Shown: positions 7,480 through 16,179 of the stretch, piece by piece
Position numbering within the stretch: position 1 is the first letter of the stretch
Layout of the letters: each line of letters begins with the position of its first letter
Assembly: GCF_006442795.2 (NCBI RefSeq)
Contig: NZ_CP083956.1
Span: forward strand, 2,891,501-2,955,500
DNA: 64,000 bases
Direction of reading: 5' to 3'
From: Mesorhizobium sp. B1-1-8
GTDB taxonomy: Bacteria; Pseudomonadota; Alphaproteobacteria; Rhizobiales; Rhizobiaceae
Translations under genes and position numbers: made by a program
The notes under the pieces: generated by a model
The model's database searches: none
What the model saw: only the letters and a program-made list of their open reading frames with translations
What the model was told of the DNA's origin: nothing

Positions 7480-8776
7480 CAGGGCTGTCCGGGGAAAGTT
7501 ATTCATAATCGAAGCCCAACTGGTTTGGGGATGTTCGATCCCTTCGGCGGCTCGAATTGATCGGAGGCGGCTTGTTGATGGCCTCGATTCTTCGGCGCTC
7601 GAGCAGGCATTGGCTAACCAGATCGGTGAAGCGCAGGATGGGCATGGCGATGCGGTAGGTCCGGGCGGCGATGCGCAGCAGCGCATAGGCGATCATGGCG
7701 GCGAAGAGCTGCAGGCGGATGGCGTTGTCGTTGTTGCCGAGGAACCTGCGTATCTTGAGATGCTGTTTGATCCAACGGAACAAGAGTTCGATCTGCCAGC
7801 GGCCCTTATAGAGCGCGGCAATCTCAACGGCCGGGCGCTTGAGATCGTTGGTCAGCAGCGTGATGGTGTCGCCGTCCTGGCGCTTGACGATCAGGCGGCG
7901 CAATTTGATCGGCAGCTTGCAGTGGGTTTTGCCGGCAAGGCTCACCTCAGCGTCGTCGAGAACGGTGAAGCCGTCGCCCCGCGCGACCTTGACGGGACGT
8001 TCGGAGAGCACCTCGAGCCCCATGTTGGATTTGGGTCGGGTGACGAAGAAAGCTTGGGCTGCGGCGATCTGCGTCCACCAGCCGTAATGGCAATAACCCT
8101 TGTCGAACACATAGGTCGCGCCCTTCTCGATGGCGATCGTGCGGCCGACCTGGGCATCGTTGACGTTGGCATCGGTGATGTCGAGGATGCGCGGGCAATC
8201 GGCGTTGGGATCATAGACGACGTGCATCTTCATGCCGCGGATGCGACCGTTCGACTTGGCCCAGCCGCACAACTTGCCGAGCGGGATCGGTGTGGAATCG
8301 ATCAGCCGCAGCATAGCGGTGCCCTCACGGCGTGTCTGCCGGTCGAGTTGGTTGGCGAGCAGGCCGAAGATCTCGGCAAAGACGGCGACGGGGCGCCTGC
8401 GGCCGGCATCCGACAAGGTCGAGCGCCGCAACACGTCACTGCCCAGATGGTAATGATGCTGGCCGTTGGCGTTCCAGCCGGCTTCCAGGCTGCGAAGGCT
8501 CGCACTACCGCTGAGCTGGGCATAGATCAGCACCATGAGATGGTCCCAACTTCTGAACGACTTGTCGTAGGCGTCCCCGCCATGGCTATCCACAATCGTC
8601 TGGAAGCGGCGGCGATTGATCGGTTCAACCAGCTTGCCAAGAATGCTAGGCGTAAAGCGCATGCCCCGTCCCCTTTCTGAGTCTCGACAACCAGAAGGTA
8701 GACGGAAAATCCCCGTCTTACGGGGCATGCGCCTGCGGCATTTCGATTCACCAAACACTTTCCCCGGACAGCCCTG
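7480..8776. mobile_element. IS4-family insertion sequence, complete
   Basis: A 1297-bp element bounded by 20-bp perfect terminal inverted repeats at 7480-7499 and 8757-8776 (CAGGGCTGTCCGGGGAAAGT and its reverse complement). It is flanked by the 9-bp duplication CGTGAACGG. It carries one intact transposase gene on the minus strand whose TAA stop lies at the inner edge of the left repeat. Intact ends, open frame and perfect duplication suggest a recent insertion. The target was an intergenic palindrome-like sequence (CTCACCTCTCC...GGGGAG) between the hydrolase and sigma-factor genes. Confidence 0.95.
7499..8662 (-). CDS. IS4-family transposase (DDE)
   Basis: A transposase of 387 residues. The N-terminal ~75 residues (RFTPSILGKLVEPINRRRF and DAYDKSFRSWDHL) match the domain that precedes the catalytic core in one IS4 subgroup. 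The first catalytic Asp is in LRLIDSTPIPL and a second in YVFDKGYCHYGWW. The Glu sits in the YREK-type signature YKGRWQIELLFRWIKQHL. I chose the ATG at 8662 because it begins the family-conserved N-terminus and follows a GGGGACGGGG ribosome-like site. The frame is intact with no premature stop, so the element may be active. Confidence 0.93.
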   Translation of the reverse strand: MRFTPSILGKLVEPINRRRFQTIVDSHGGDAYDKSFRSWDHLMVLIYAQLSGSASLRSLEAGWNANGQHHYHLGSDVLRRSTLSDAGRRRPVAVFAEIFGLLANQLDRQTRREGTAMLRLIDSTPIPLGKLCGWAKSNGRIRGMKMHVVYDPNADCPRILDITDANVNDAQVGRTIAIEKGATYVFDKGYCHYGWWTQIAAAQAFFVTRPKSNMGLEVLSERPVKVARGDGFTVLDDAEVSLAGKTHCKLPIKLRRLIVKRQDGDTITLLTNDLKRPAVEIAALYKGRWQIELLFRWIKQHLKIRRFLGNNDNAIRLQLFAAMIAYALLRIAARTYRIAMPILRFTDLVSQCLLERRRIEAINKPPPINSSRRRDRTSPNQLGFDYE

Positions 8777-8785
8777 CGTGAACGG
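8777..8785. repeat. target-site duplication, right copy
   Basis: CGTGAACGG immediately outside the right end of the insertion sequence, identical to 7471-7479. Confidence 0.9.
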
Positions 8786-8858
8786 GGAGAAGGAAGAAGC
8801 TATAAAAAAACTTTCCATCACCCCAAGGATTAGCCATTAGCCTTCGTCCAATAGGCAA

Positions 8859-9422
8859 ATGACGGCGATGATGCTGGACGACAGCGAAGCCTCCGATGCC
8901 GATTTGGTCGGGCGGGCGAGGGGCGGAGACAGGGGGGCTTTCGGCAAATTGCTCGAAAGGCACTATGGCTTCGTCTATCGCGCCGCCTATCGCTGGTGCG
9001 GCAGGAAGGCCGACGCCGAGGACATCGCCCAGGACGTCTGCGTGAAGCTCGGCCGGGCGATCCGCGACTATCAGGGCAGCGGCGCCTTCACGACCTGGCT
9101 CTATGCCATGACGCTGAACGCTTCGCGCGACATGATGCGCAAGCGCGCCCGCGACACCGCTAAGGCCGACGCCTACGGCGCCTATGCGCTAATCGCGGGC
9201 GAAGCGTCGGCGGAGAGCGATGATCCGACTGAAGCGCTATGGGCAGCGGTGCGGCTACTGCCGGACAAGCAGCGCGACGCGGTGCTGCTGGTCTATGGCG
9301 AAGGTCTCAACCACGCGGCGGCGGCGGAGGTGATGGCGCTCTCGGAGACGACGGTTTCCTGGCACATCCATGAAGCGAAGAAACGGCTGAAGGTGCTGAT
9401 GCGTTCAGCCGGGGAAGTGTGA
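8859..9422 (+). CDS. ECF-type RNA polymerase sigma factor
   Basis: A 187-residue extracytoplasmic-function sigma factor. Region 2 spans about residues 25-95 (FVYRAAYRWCGRKADAEDIAQD, FTTWLYAMTLN). Region 4 spans about 125-180, with a helix-turn-helix around AAAEVMALSETTVSWHIHEAKKRL. It overlaps or abuts the next gene, which encodes a membrane protein with a VWA domain and an N-terminal cytoplasmic segment in the position of an anti-sigma factor. The pair probably acts as a sigma/membrane-sensor unit; that is inferred from gene order. The insertion sequence lies 82 bp upstream and may affect its promoter. Confidence 0.92.
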   Translation: MTAMMLDDSEASDADLVGRARGGDRGAFGKLLERHYGFVYRAAYRWCGRKADAEDIAQDVCVKLGRAIRDYQGSGAFTTWLYAMTLNASRDMMRKRARDTAKADAYGAYALIAGEASAESDDPTEALWAAVRLLPDKQRDAVLLVYGEGLNHAAAAEVMALSETTVSWHIHEAKKRLKVLMRSAGEV

Positions 9423-9424
9423 CC

Positions 9425-11614
9425 ATGGTCGACGACAACGAACTCGAAAGGCTGCGCGACATCACAGCACCGGCGCCGGACGACGAAGCCAAGGGGCGTG
9501 CCCTGGCTGCCGCGATGCACGCCTTCGATATGGAAGAGGAAAAAATTTCGACGGCTGCCCAAGGAACGGCGGCGGGCCTTCGTCTCACGGAGCGAGCAAG
9601 AAAGCTCTGGAGAGAAATCATGCAACGCAAACTCATTGCCACGCCGGCGATCACCGCGCTGGTTGCCCTGCCTATTGCCGGTTATGCCGCCTTTGAGATG
9701 CTGAAGGAACAGCCGCCCGTCGGCGGCAACGACACGGTCACCGAGACCTTGGCTGACATGCCGGCGGCGCAGAAGCCTGCTCCGGAGCAGCCCGCGATCA
9801 ACGAGCCGCTGGCAGCGGCGCCCGCAAATGAAAAGAAGACAGACGCCGACGCCGAGACCCGGGCCAATTCACAAGTGGCGGCGCCGAAGCCGGCGACAGA
9901 GGTCGACGGTCTGCTCAAGCAGGAGGCTGCGCCGGAGGCCAAGCCTGCTCTGCAACCTGCGCCAGCAGAGAGTGGCCAACTCGCAGCCGGCGGCAAGGGC
10001 GGGTCGTCCAAAAGGGTGATCATGTCAATGACACCGCCGCCTAGCGTCGATGAGGCTGAGCGGGCCGACAAGGCGCCGGCAGGCAGCGCGGCCGCCGTTC
10101 CAGCGTCTCCGCCAGCCGTCGCCGATTCCAAGCTGATGGTGCAGCATGCGCCAGTACCTGTCGATCAGATCCAGCCGCAAGAGGAAAACCGCGACCGCGT
10201 CGAGACCTTCAAGACCAATCCGGTGCACGAAACCGCCCAGGATCCGGTCTCGACCTTCTCGATCGATGTCGACACCGCTTCCTATTCCTTCGTGCGTCGC
10301 TCGCTGAAGGAAGGCACGCTGCCGCAGGCCGATACGGTCCGCGTCGAGGAGATGATCAACTATTTCCCCTATGGCTGGAAGGGACCGGACTCGGCTTCGA
10401 CGCCGTTCAACTCGACCGTCACCGTCATGCCGACGCCCTGGAATGAGCACACCAAGCTGATGCATGTCGCGATCAAAGGCTTCGACGTGAAGCCGGCCGA
10501 GCAGCCCAAGGCCAACCTGGTCTTCCTGATCGACGTGTCGGGCTCAATGGACGAGCCGGACAAGCTGCCGCTGCTGAAGTCGGCCTTCCGGCTGCTGGTC
10601 AGCAAGCTCAAGGCCGACGACACCGTCTCGATCGTCACTTATGCGGGCGACGCCGGCACGGTGCTGATTCCGACAAAGGCGGCCGAGAAGCAGAAGATCC
10701 TTGCCGCCATCGACAATCTCACGCCGGGCGGATCGACGGCCGGCGAGGCCGGCATCAAGGAAGCCTACAAGCTTGCCCAGCAATCCTTCGTCAAGGACGG
10801 CGTCAACCGGGTGATGCTGGCCACCGACGGCGACTTCAATGTCGGCCAGACCGATGACGAGGATCTCAAACGGCTGATCGAAAGCGAGCGCAAGACCGGC
10901 GTGTTCCTGTCGGTGTTCGGCTTCGGCCGCGGCAATCTGAACGACCAGATGATGCAGACCATCGCCCAGAACGGCAACGGCACGGCAGCCTATATCGATA
11001 CGTTGGCCGAAGCCGAAAAAGTGCTGGTCGAGGATGCCTCCTCGGCGCTGTTCACCATCGCCAAGGACGTCAAGATCCAGGTCGAGTTCAACCCGGCCAA
11101 GGTGTCGGAATATCGGCTGGTCGGCTATGAGACGCGGGCGCTCAAGCGCGAGGATTTCAACAACGATCGCGTCGATGCCGGCGATATCGGCTCCGGCCAT
11201 TCGGTGACAGCGATTTATGAGATCACGCCGAAGGGCAGCGGCGCCGAGCGGGTCGATCCACTGCGCTACGGCCAGGCGACGGTCGACAATGGCGGCGTCG
11301 CCAATGCGGGCGAATATGCCTTCATCAAGATCCGCTACAAGCTGCCGAACGAGAACGTCTCGAAACTCATCACCACGCCGGTCACTGCGGCTAACGAGGT
11401 CTCGTCCTTCGACGAGGCGGGTGCCGACCAGCGCTTCTCCGTCGCGGTTGCCGCCTTCGGGCAGAAGCTGCGCGACGAGGACCAGACGGCGAATTTCGGC
11501 TACGACCGCATCCTGGAGATCGCCAGCGCGGCCCGTGGCGCCGATCCCTTCGGCTACCGAGCGGAATTCCTGTCGCTGGTGCGGTTGGCCTCATCGCTTG
11601 GCGGCAACAAATAG
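9425..11614 (+). CDS. VWA domain membrane protein (YfbK-like)
   Basis: A 729-residue protein. Residues 1-65 are cytoplasmic and helical. One membrane segment lies near residues 72-90 (IATPAITALVALPIAGYAAF), followed by a Pro/Ala-rich linker to about residue 240. Next come the YfbK-type N-terminal block (DPVSTFSIDVDTASYSFVRR) and a von Willebrand factor A domain whose metal site DVSGS begins at about residue 370, with the distal ATDGDFNVG. The C-terminus (DRILEIASAARGADPFGYRAEF) matches DUF3520. The bulk should be periplasmic. I prefer the ATG at 9425, which has GGGGAAG seven bases upstream, over the GTG at 9419. The position after the sigma gene suggests the N-terminus acts as an anti-sigma domain. 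Confidence 0.88.
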   Translation: MVDDNELERLRDITAPAPDDEAKGRALAAAMHAFDMEEEKISTAAQGTAAGLRLTERARKLWREIMQRKLIATPAITALVALPIAGYAAFEMLKEQPPVGGNDTVTETLADMPAAQKPAPEQPAINEPLAAAPANEKKTDADAETRANSQVAAPKPATEVDGLLKQEAAPEAKPALQPAPAESGQLAAGGKGGSSKRVIMSMTPPPSVDEAERADKAPAGSAAAVPASPPAVADSKLMVQHAPVPVDQIQPQEENRDRVETFKTNPVHETAQDPVSTFSIDVDTASYSFVRRSLKEGTLPQADTVRVEEMINYFPYGWKGPDSASTPFNSTVTVMPTPWNEHTKLMHVAIKGFDVKPAEQPKANLVFLIDVSGSMDEPDKLPLLKSAFRLLVSKLKADDTVSIVTYAGDAGTVLIPTKAAEKQKILAAIDNLTPGGSTAGEAGIKEAYKLAQQSFVKDGVNRVMLATDGDFNVGQTDDEDLKRLIESERKTGVFLSVFGFGRGNLNDQMMQTIAQNGNGTAAYIDTLAEAEKVLVEDASSALFTIAKDVKIQVEFNPAKVSEYRLVGYETRALKREDFNNDRVDAGDIGSGHSVTAIYEITPKGSGAERVDPLRYGQATVDNGGVANAGEYAFIKIRYKLPNENVSKLITTPVTAANEVSSFDEAGADQRFSVAVAAFGQKLRDEDQTANFGYDRILEIASAARGADPFGYRAEFLSLVRLASSLGGNK

Positions 11615-11635
11615 CTTTCGCATAAGAATGCAAAA

Positions 11636-11665
11636 AAGGCCGGCAGGGAGTGTCCAGCCGGCCTT
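11636..11665 (+). terminator. stem-loop terminator
   Basis: AAGGCCGGC pairs with GCCGGCCTT around a 12-base loop, with an A-run before and TTCTT after. It lies 22 bp after the VWA gene and probably ends the sigma-VWA transcript. Confidence 0.75.
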
Positions 11666-11755
11666 CTTACGATCGTTAAATTGCGCGGCTTTTCCCAAAC
11701 TTCATCGCAATGAGCTTTTGTTAGTCGAAGCTGATAGAGGGGCTGAGGGCTGGAA

Positions 11756-12040
11756 TTGCATATCACCACAATTGGGACCGCTGGCTGGACGGCGGGCAGC
11801 GCGCCGACACGGGAAGCGACCGCTCCGTCAGCCGAATCCGCGCGCATCAGAAATGATGTCGACGCCGCTCGCAACACCGCGCTTTCGGCGCTGAACAACG
11901 ACCGCTTCCGCGTCATGCTCGAACAGATCAGCGATCCGCACGCATCGGATGCGTTGATGACGATGGGCGCTCATGGCCAGGATAAGGCCGGCACCGACAT
12001 CAACACGGCCCTGTCGCGCTACGCCGAGAGCGGCGACTAA
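11756..12040 (+). CDS. small hypothetical protein
   Basis: A predicted 94-residue soluble protein that I do not recognise. It has an Ala/Ser/Thr-rich first third, then a helical stretch IRNDVDAARNTALSALNNDRFRVMLEQI and a polar tail. A TTG start at 11756 follows GAGGG six bases upstream. No signal peptide (the His-Ile-Thr-Thr start is polar) and no membrane segment. It converges with the bmt gene, whose end lies 10 bp downstream. Coding status rests on codon usage and a plausible ribosome site only. Confidence 0.5.
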   Translation: MHITTIGTAGWTAGSAPTREATAPSAESARIRNDVDAARNTALSALNNDRFRVMLEQISDPHASDALMTMGAHGQDKAGTDINTALSRYAESGD

Positions 12041-12050
12041 GCAGACATTC

Positions 12051-13088
12051 TCAGGCGCGGCTGCGCCGGCGCTCGCGCCGGGCTTCGCTGGTCTCGGCGC
12101 CATTGGCCGTCGCCACCTTGTTGCGCATCGGACCGATGCGCTCGACGATCGTCTCGACGGTCGGGCGCGCCGACTTTGTGTGGGCGTCGAGCGCCTTGCG
12201 CATGGCGGCGAGGTGGGCGAACGAGGTGCCGCAGCAGCCGCCGACGATTTTCGCGCCGGCATCGACCGCCAGTCGTACATAATCGGCCATCAGTTCGGGC
12301 GTGCCGGAGTAATGGATCTCGGTGCCGCGGAATTCGGGGATGCCGCAATTGCCCTTGACGATCACCGTCGCTTCCGGCTTTGCCGCGGTCATGTCGAGCA
12401 ACGATGCCAGGATGTCGGCGGCGCCGACGCCGCAATTGGCGCCGACGCCGAGCGGCCTTTCGGAAAGCCCTTCGGCAACGCCGTGGATGTCCTTCGGCAA
12501 CAGCCCCATCATGGTGCGGCCGGCGGTGTCGAAAGAACCGGTATAGGTGTAAGGCAAGCCGACGCGGATGGCGGCTTCAGCGGCGGCGCGGATCTCGTCC
12601 GGCGCCGACATGGTTTCAATCCAGGCGACTTCGGCGCCGCCGGCCTTGAGGCCTTCGATCTGCTCGGCAAAGGCATCGACCGCCTCGTCATAGGTCATGG
12701 CGCCGAGCGGCACCAGCAATTCGCCGGTCGGGCCGACCGAGCCGGCGACGATCACCTTGCGGCCAGCCTTGTCGGCGACGGAACGGGCGATCTCGGCGGC
12801 GCGCTTGTTGAGGTCATGCACGCGGTCCTGCGCGTGATGCAGCTTCAGCCGATGGCGGGTGCCGCCAAAGGAATTGGTCAGGATGATGTCGGCGCCGGCA
12901 TCAACGAAATTCTGATGCAGGCTGACGATCGTGTCGGCCGCCGTCTCGTTCAGCAACTCCGGCGCCTCGCCGGCCTCGAGGCCCATCGCGAACAGATTGG
13001 TGCCGGTGGCGCCGTCGGCCAGCAGCACGCCCTTTTCGGCAAGCAATGCGTCGATGGGATTGATCGTGGTCATTGGCTTGGCTTTCAT
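12051..13088 (-). CDS. bmt: betaine-homocysteine S-methyltransferase
   Basis: A 345-residue zinc-dependent methyltransferase of the Pfam S-methyl-trans family. The N-terminal block LADGATGTNLFAMGL and the zinc cysteines C219 (GANCGVG) and C285/C286 (GGCCGT) are all present. Rhizobial proteins of this type (for example Bmt of Sinorhizobium) transfer a methyl from glycine betaine to homocysteine, giving dimethylglycine and methionine. This links it to the dimethylglycine-dehydrogenase-like gene at 17.5-20.1 kb. An S-methylmethionine-type donor cannot be excluded. The start could be the ATG at 13088 or at 13073; neither has a well-spaced ribosome site. The C-terminus ends in a very basic tail. 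Confidence 0.88.
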   Translation of the reverse strand: MKAKPMTTINPIDALLAEKGVLLADGATGTNLFAMGLEAGEAPELLNETAADTIVSLHQNFVDAGADIILTNSFGGTRHRLKLHHAQDRVHDLNKRAAEIARSVADKAGRKVIVAGSVGPTGELLVPLGAMTYDEAVDAFAEQIEGLKAGGAEVAWIETMSAPDEIRAAAEAAIRVGLPYTYTGSFDTAGRTMMGLLPKDIHGVAEGLSERPLGVGANCGVGAADILASLLDMTAAKPEATVIVKGNCGIPEFRGTEIHYSGTPELMADYVRLAVDAGAKIVGGCCGTSFAHLAAMRKALDAHTKSARPTVETIVERIGPMRNKVATANGAETSEARRERRRSRA

Positions 13089-13160
13089 GTCCTGAATTCG
13101 AATAAGGATATAAAGAAGTCTTTATGTCCAGTCAATGCGTTTGCAGGCGCGCAAGCCGCA

Positions 13161-14018
13161 TCAGGCAGCGCTTGACGGGAAGGACATTCCAGCCAGCTTT
13201 TGGGTGAAGCTTGCCGCCTCATGCGCGTTGATGTCGGCGGCGCGGATCAGATTGTCGAAATGACTGGTCAAGGTGCGGACCGGCTGGGTGGAGTTCAGCA
13301 CTATGTACATGTCGCCGACATAGATGGCGGCGCGATAGGGACCGAAGATGGTGTAAGGGATCGAATAGCGCATACGCCCGTCATAAAGGAACAGGCGGAA
13401 GGTCGGGTAGAGGTCGTCCAGCAGGGTCGCCATGTGCAGAAGCTGCTCGCGACGGTCGGCTTCAGGAAAACGGTCCCAGATGCCCAACCCGCGCGCAAAA
13501 ATTTCCAGCGTATGGCGCGGCATGCAGACTTCCATGTCGGTCTCCGGCCGCCGGTTATAGTCGATGCGGTATTGCGTCTCGCCGGCCTGCGCCTCACGGC
13601 TTTTGTTGGCGATGCGGGCCTCGTAGTCGACCAGCGCTTCGGTGCGCAGCAGATCCGGAATGCCGGCCGGCACGTAGCGGATCTTCGTGCCGGCCGCCTC
13701 GGCGTGCCATTTGGCGAGCAGCGTGCGATCGAACCCGTCGGGCGCCTCCTCGATCTCGAGGCTCTCACGGATTTCGCCGGTGACGCCCTCGTCCTGAGAG
13801 AGCCCAAGCAGCCAGTCCAGCGACACTTTGAACTCGGCGGCGATGTTGAGAAGCGTCTCGGCGCGGGGCAGGCGGGTCGAGGCGCCGGAAAGCAATTGCG
13901 ACAGTGCCGAGCGGTCGATGCCGACCGCGGTGGCAAAGGCCGACTGGTTCAAGTCGGAACGTGTCAAGAGCAATTTCAGGCGGTCTCGGAAGACCGTCGA
14001 TAGATCGCGCTTGTCCAT
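13161..14018 (-). CDS. XRE-family transcriptional regulator
   Basis: A 285-residue regulator. The N-terminal ~65 residues form a Cro/CI-type helix-turn-helix (LNQSAFATAVGIDRSALSQL). The rest is a long C-terminal domain (RIDYNRRPETDMEVCMPRHT, RYSIPYTIFGPYRAAIYVG) that may sense a ligand; I do not recognise it as a named domain. The ATG at 14018 follows AAGGAG at good spacing. It lies upstream of bmt on the same strand with a 72-bp gap, so it may regulate bmt and itself. The region above it up to 14234 holds no gene. Confidence 0.85.
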   Translation of the reverse strand: MDKRDLSTVFRDRLKLLLTRSDLNQSAFATAVGIDRSALSQLLSGASTRLPRAETLLNIAAEFKVSLDWLLGLSQDEGVTGEIRESLEIEEAPDGFDRTLLAKWHAEAAGTKIRYVPAGIPDLLRTEALVDYEARIANKSREAQAGETQYRIDYNRRPETDMEVCMPRHTLEIFARGLGIWDRFPEADRREQLLHMATLLDDLYPTFRLFLYDGRMRYSIPYTIFGPYRAAIYVGDMYIVLNSTQPVRTLTSHFDNLIRAADINAHEAASFTQKLAGMSFPSSAA

Positions 14019-14246
14019 CACGTCACTCCTTCTTCGGAGAGGAAAAATTTGCGCTGAGACCATTCCAGTCACGGCTCAGGCGTAAATAAATCCCCGATAC
14101 TGTTTACAATGTATAACACATGCGGCCAGGAATGCGCATTCGCAACAGTTTGTGCGCTTTGTCGCGTTGCGGCAACGCGATGCTCCTGACACAATGCTGT
14201 CAGGAATCAAAGTGGTTCCGGCGACTGGAAGGCAGTGGTCGATAGC

Positions 14247-15257
14247 ATGACGAGCATGAAAAAGAGACGTAGCAGTGCACCGGCAATCGAATGGCCGACA
14301 GTCTTCCTCGCACTCTTCTGCTACGGCGCATGGCTCGCCGCCGGTTTCCTGCTCTGGCCTTCCTATCCGCTGATCGCGCTGGCTGCCCTGGCGCTGATCG
14401 CGGCGCTGCAATCCTCGCTCATGCATGAAGTGCTGCACGGACATCCGACCCGCAACGCCAGGATCAACGAAGCTTTCGTCTTCCTGCCGATCGGCATGGT
14501 CTGGCCATTCCGCCGCTTCAAGACGATCCATCTGCGTCACCATGCCGATGAGCGGTTGACCGATCCTCTGGACGATCCGGAAAGCTATTATCAGGCGCTC
14601 TGGATGCATGAGGAATTGCCTCCGGCGATGAAATTCCTGCTGAAGATCAACAACACCATGGTCGGCCGCTTGTTTCTCGGCCCGTGGCTGTCCTCGATCG
14701 GCTTCTTCATCGATGACGCCAAGCAGATCGCTGCCGGCGACAAGGCGATCCGCAACGCATGGCTGCTGCATGCCATCGGCCTTGCCCTGTTGGTGCCGAT
14801 CGTGACCTTCGGCTTCGGCATCCCGCTCTGGCTCTACATACTGGTGCCGGTGTGGTTCGGCCAGTCGCTGATCTCGATCCGCACCTATGCCGAACACCAG
14901 TGGTCGGAGCATCCGGAAGGACGCACGGTGATCGTCGAGCGCTCGCCGCTCTCCTTCCTGTTCCTCAACAACAATCTGCATTTCGTCCATCACAAGAGCC
15001 CGACAGTTGCCTGGTACAAGCTGCCGAAACTGTTCCGCGATCGCCGCGACGAGTGGCTGCGGATGAACAATGGCTATGCCTACCCGAACTATTTCGCGTT
15101 GCTGAAAGCCCATGCGTTCAGGGCCAAGGAGCCGATCGTGCATCCGGTGCTGCGGCGCACGCCCGAGCCCGGCCGCGCCTTCAAGCCCCGCATCAGGGCG
15201 CGCAACGTCAATGGGCTTGGGACGGCTCCGGTACCCGCCGAGCCCCCCAAAGAGTGA
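14247..15257 (+). CDS. membrane fatty acid desaturase / carotene hydroxylase-type protein
   Basis: A 336-residue integral membrane di-iron enzyme. Three histidine boxes are visible: HEVLHGH, HLRHH and HFVHH near the C-terminus, the arrangement typical of fatty acid desaturases and beta-carotene hydroxylases. Hydrophobic segments lie before the first box and between the second and third. It would hydroxylate or desaturate a lipid-soluble substrate in the inner membrane with O2. The start is uncertain: GTG at 14235 or ATG at 14247 both follow GGAAGG at non-ideal spacing. The C-terminal ~40 residues are basic and proline-rich. No carotenoid genes are nearby. Confidence 0.85.
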   Translation: MTSMKKRRSSAPAIEWPTVFLALFCYGAWLAAGFLLWPSYPLIALAALALIAALQSSLMHEVLHGHPTRNARINEAFVFLPIGMVWPFRRFKTIHLRHHADERLTDPLDDPESYYQALWMHEELPPAMKFLLKINNTMVGRLFLGPWLSSIGFFIDDAKQIAAGDKAIRNAWLLHAIGLALLVPIVTFGFGIPLWLYILVPVWFGQSLISIRTYAEHQWSEHPEGRTVIVERSPLSFLFLNNNLHFVHHKSPTVAWYKLPKLFRDRRDEWLRMNNGYAYPNYFALLKAHAFRAKEPIVHPVLRRTPEPGRAFKPRIRARNVNGLGTAPVPAEPPKE

Positions 15258-15339
15258 TTTGCGCGACAGCACTTGCGCGTTAGGCTGGCGATATTTCAAC
15301 AGCTCGTCCATCTTCGCACATAATGGTCAGACTTACGGC

Positions 15340-16179
15340 ATGAGCGAATTCATTGCAGGCTTGCCGATGTATGACTGGCCCGAAGCGCGCGGCGAGGTCG
15401 ACGCGCAGTGGGCGCAGCTGCGTGACGCGTTCCGGCAGAGAGGCGTCGATGCGCCGGACATAATCGTGCGCCGCAATGGCGACCTGCCGCCGGTGCCGGG
15501 CGGCATTCGCAATACCGCAGGAGAACCGATCGCGCCCGATCCGGCAACGCTGCTTGCCGACGACCTCGATTTTCATCATCTTTGGCTGCATCCCGCACTG
15601 CTGTTCGCGCAGGCCTGCTGGGGGCCGATGGAACTCGGGCTCGCCGAACATGTGCAAGTGGTCGGCCAGCCAAGCTACGACGGCTTCGAAGGCGGGCAGG
15701 GCGAGCTCTATTCCAGCGCATTGGTGATGCAGGCCGACGGCACGGCGTCGGTACCATCGCCGGCGGACGGCAAGTCGCTCATCCCGCTCGACCTCATGCG
15801 TGGCAAACGCTTCACCTTCAACAGCCTCGATTCCATGTCGGGCATCATCGCGCTGACGCGCGATCTGGCGGCAATGGGAAAGGGCCTCGACATCTTCGCT
15901 TCGCATGGCGAAAGCAGCGGTCATCGCGCCTCGATCATCGCCGTCGCCGAGGGCAAGGCTGATGTCGCCGCGATCGATTGCGAAAGCTGGGCGCTGGCGC
16001 AGCGTTTCGAGCCGGCGGCGCAGAACGTGAAGGCCGTCGGCTGGACGGCAAGGCGCAAAGGCCTGCCTTTCATCACCGCCAGGACAACGCCGGCAAAGAT
16101 CGTTGCCGCTATGCGTGACGCGGTCGCGGCTGTTGGCCGCGACAGATCAGAGCAGCCGCTGATCCAGCGGATAGGCTGA
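15340..16179 (+). CDS. PhnD/SsuA-like substrate-binding protein without signal peptide
   Basis: A 279-residue protein with the fold signature of phosphonate/phosphate-type periplasmic binding proteins: a YSSALVMQAD lobe strand, RFTFNSLDSMSGIIAL and ADVAAIDCESWAL. No signal peptide precedes MSEFIAGLPMYDW, and no permease or ATPase gene is adjacent, so it may be cytoplasmic or an enzyme-like relative. Its last 33 bp overlap tail-to-tail with the end of the dddP-like gene. The start has no strong ribosome site. Possible roles are binding of a small anion or an accessory function; I cannot decide. Confidence 0.75.
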   Translation: MSEFIAGLPMYDWPEARGEVDAQWAQLRDAFRQRGVDAPDIIVRRNGDLPPVPGGIRNTAGEPIAPDPATLLADDLDFHHLWLHPALLFAQACWGPMELGLAEHVQVVGQPSYDGFEGGQGELYSSALVMQADGTASVPSPADGKSLIPLDLMRGKRFTFNSLDSMSGIIALTRDLAAMGKGLDIFASHGESSGHRASIIAVAEGKADVAAIDCESWALAQRFEPAAQNVKAVGWTARRKGLPFITARTTPAKIVAAMRDAVAAVGRDRSEQPLIQRIG

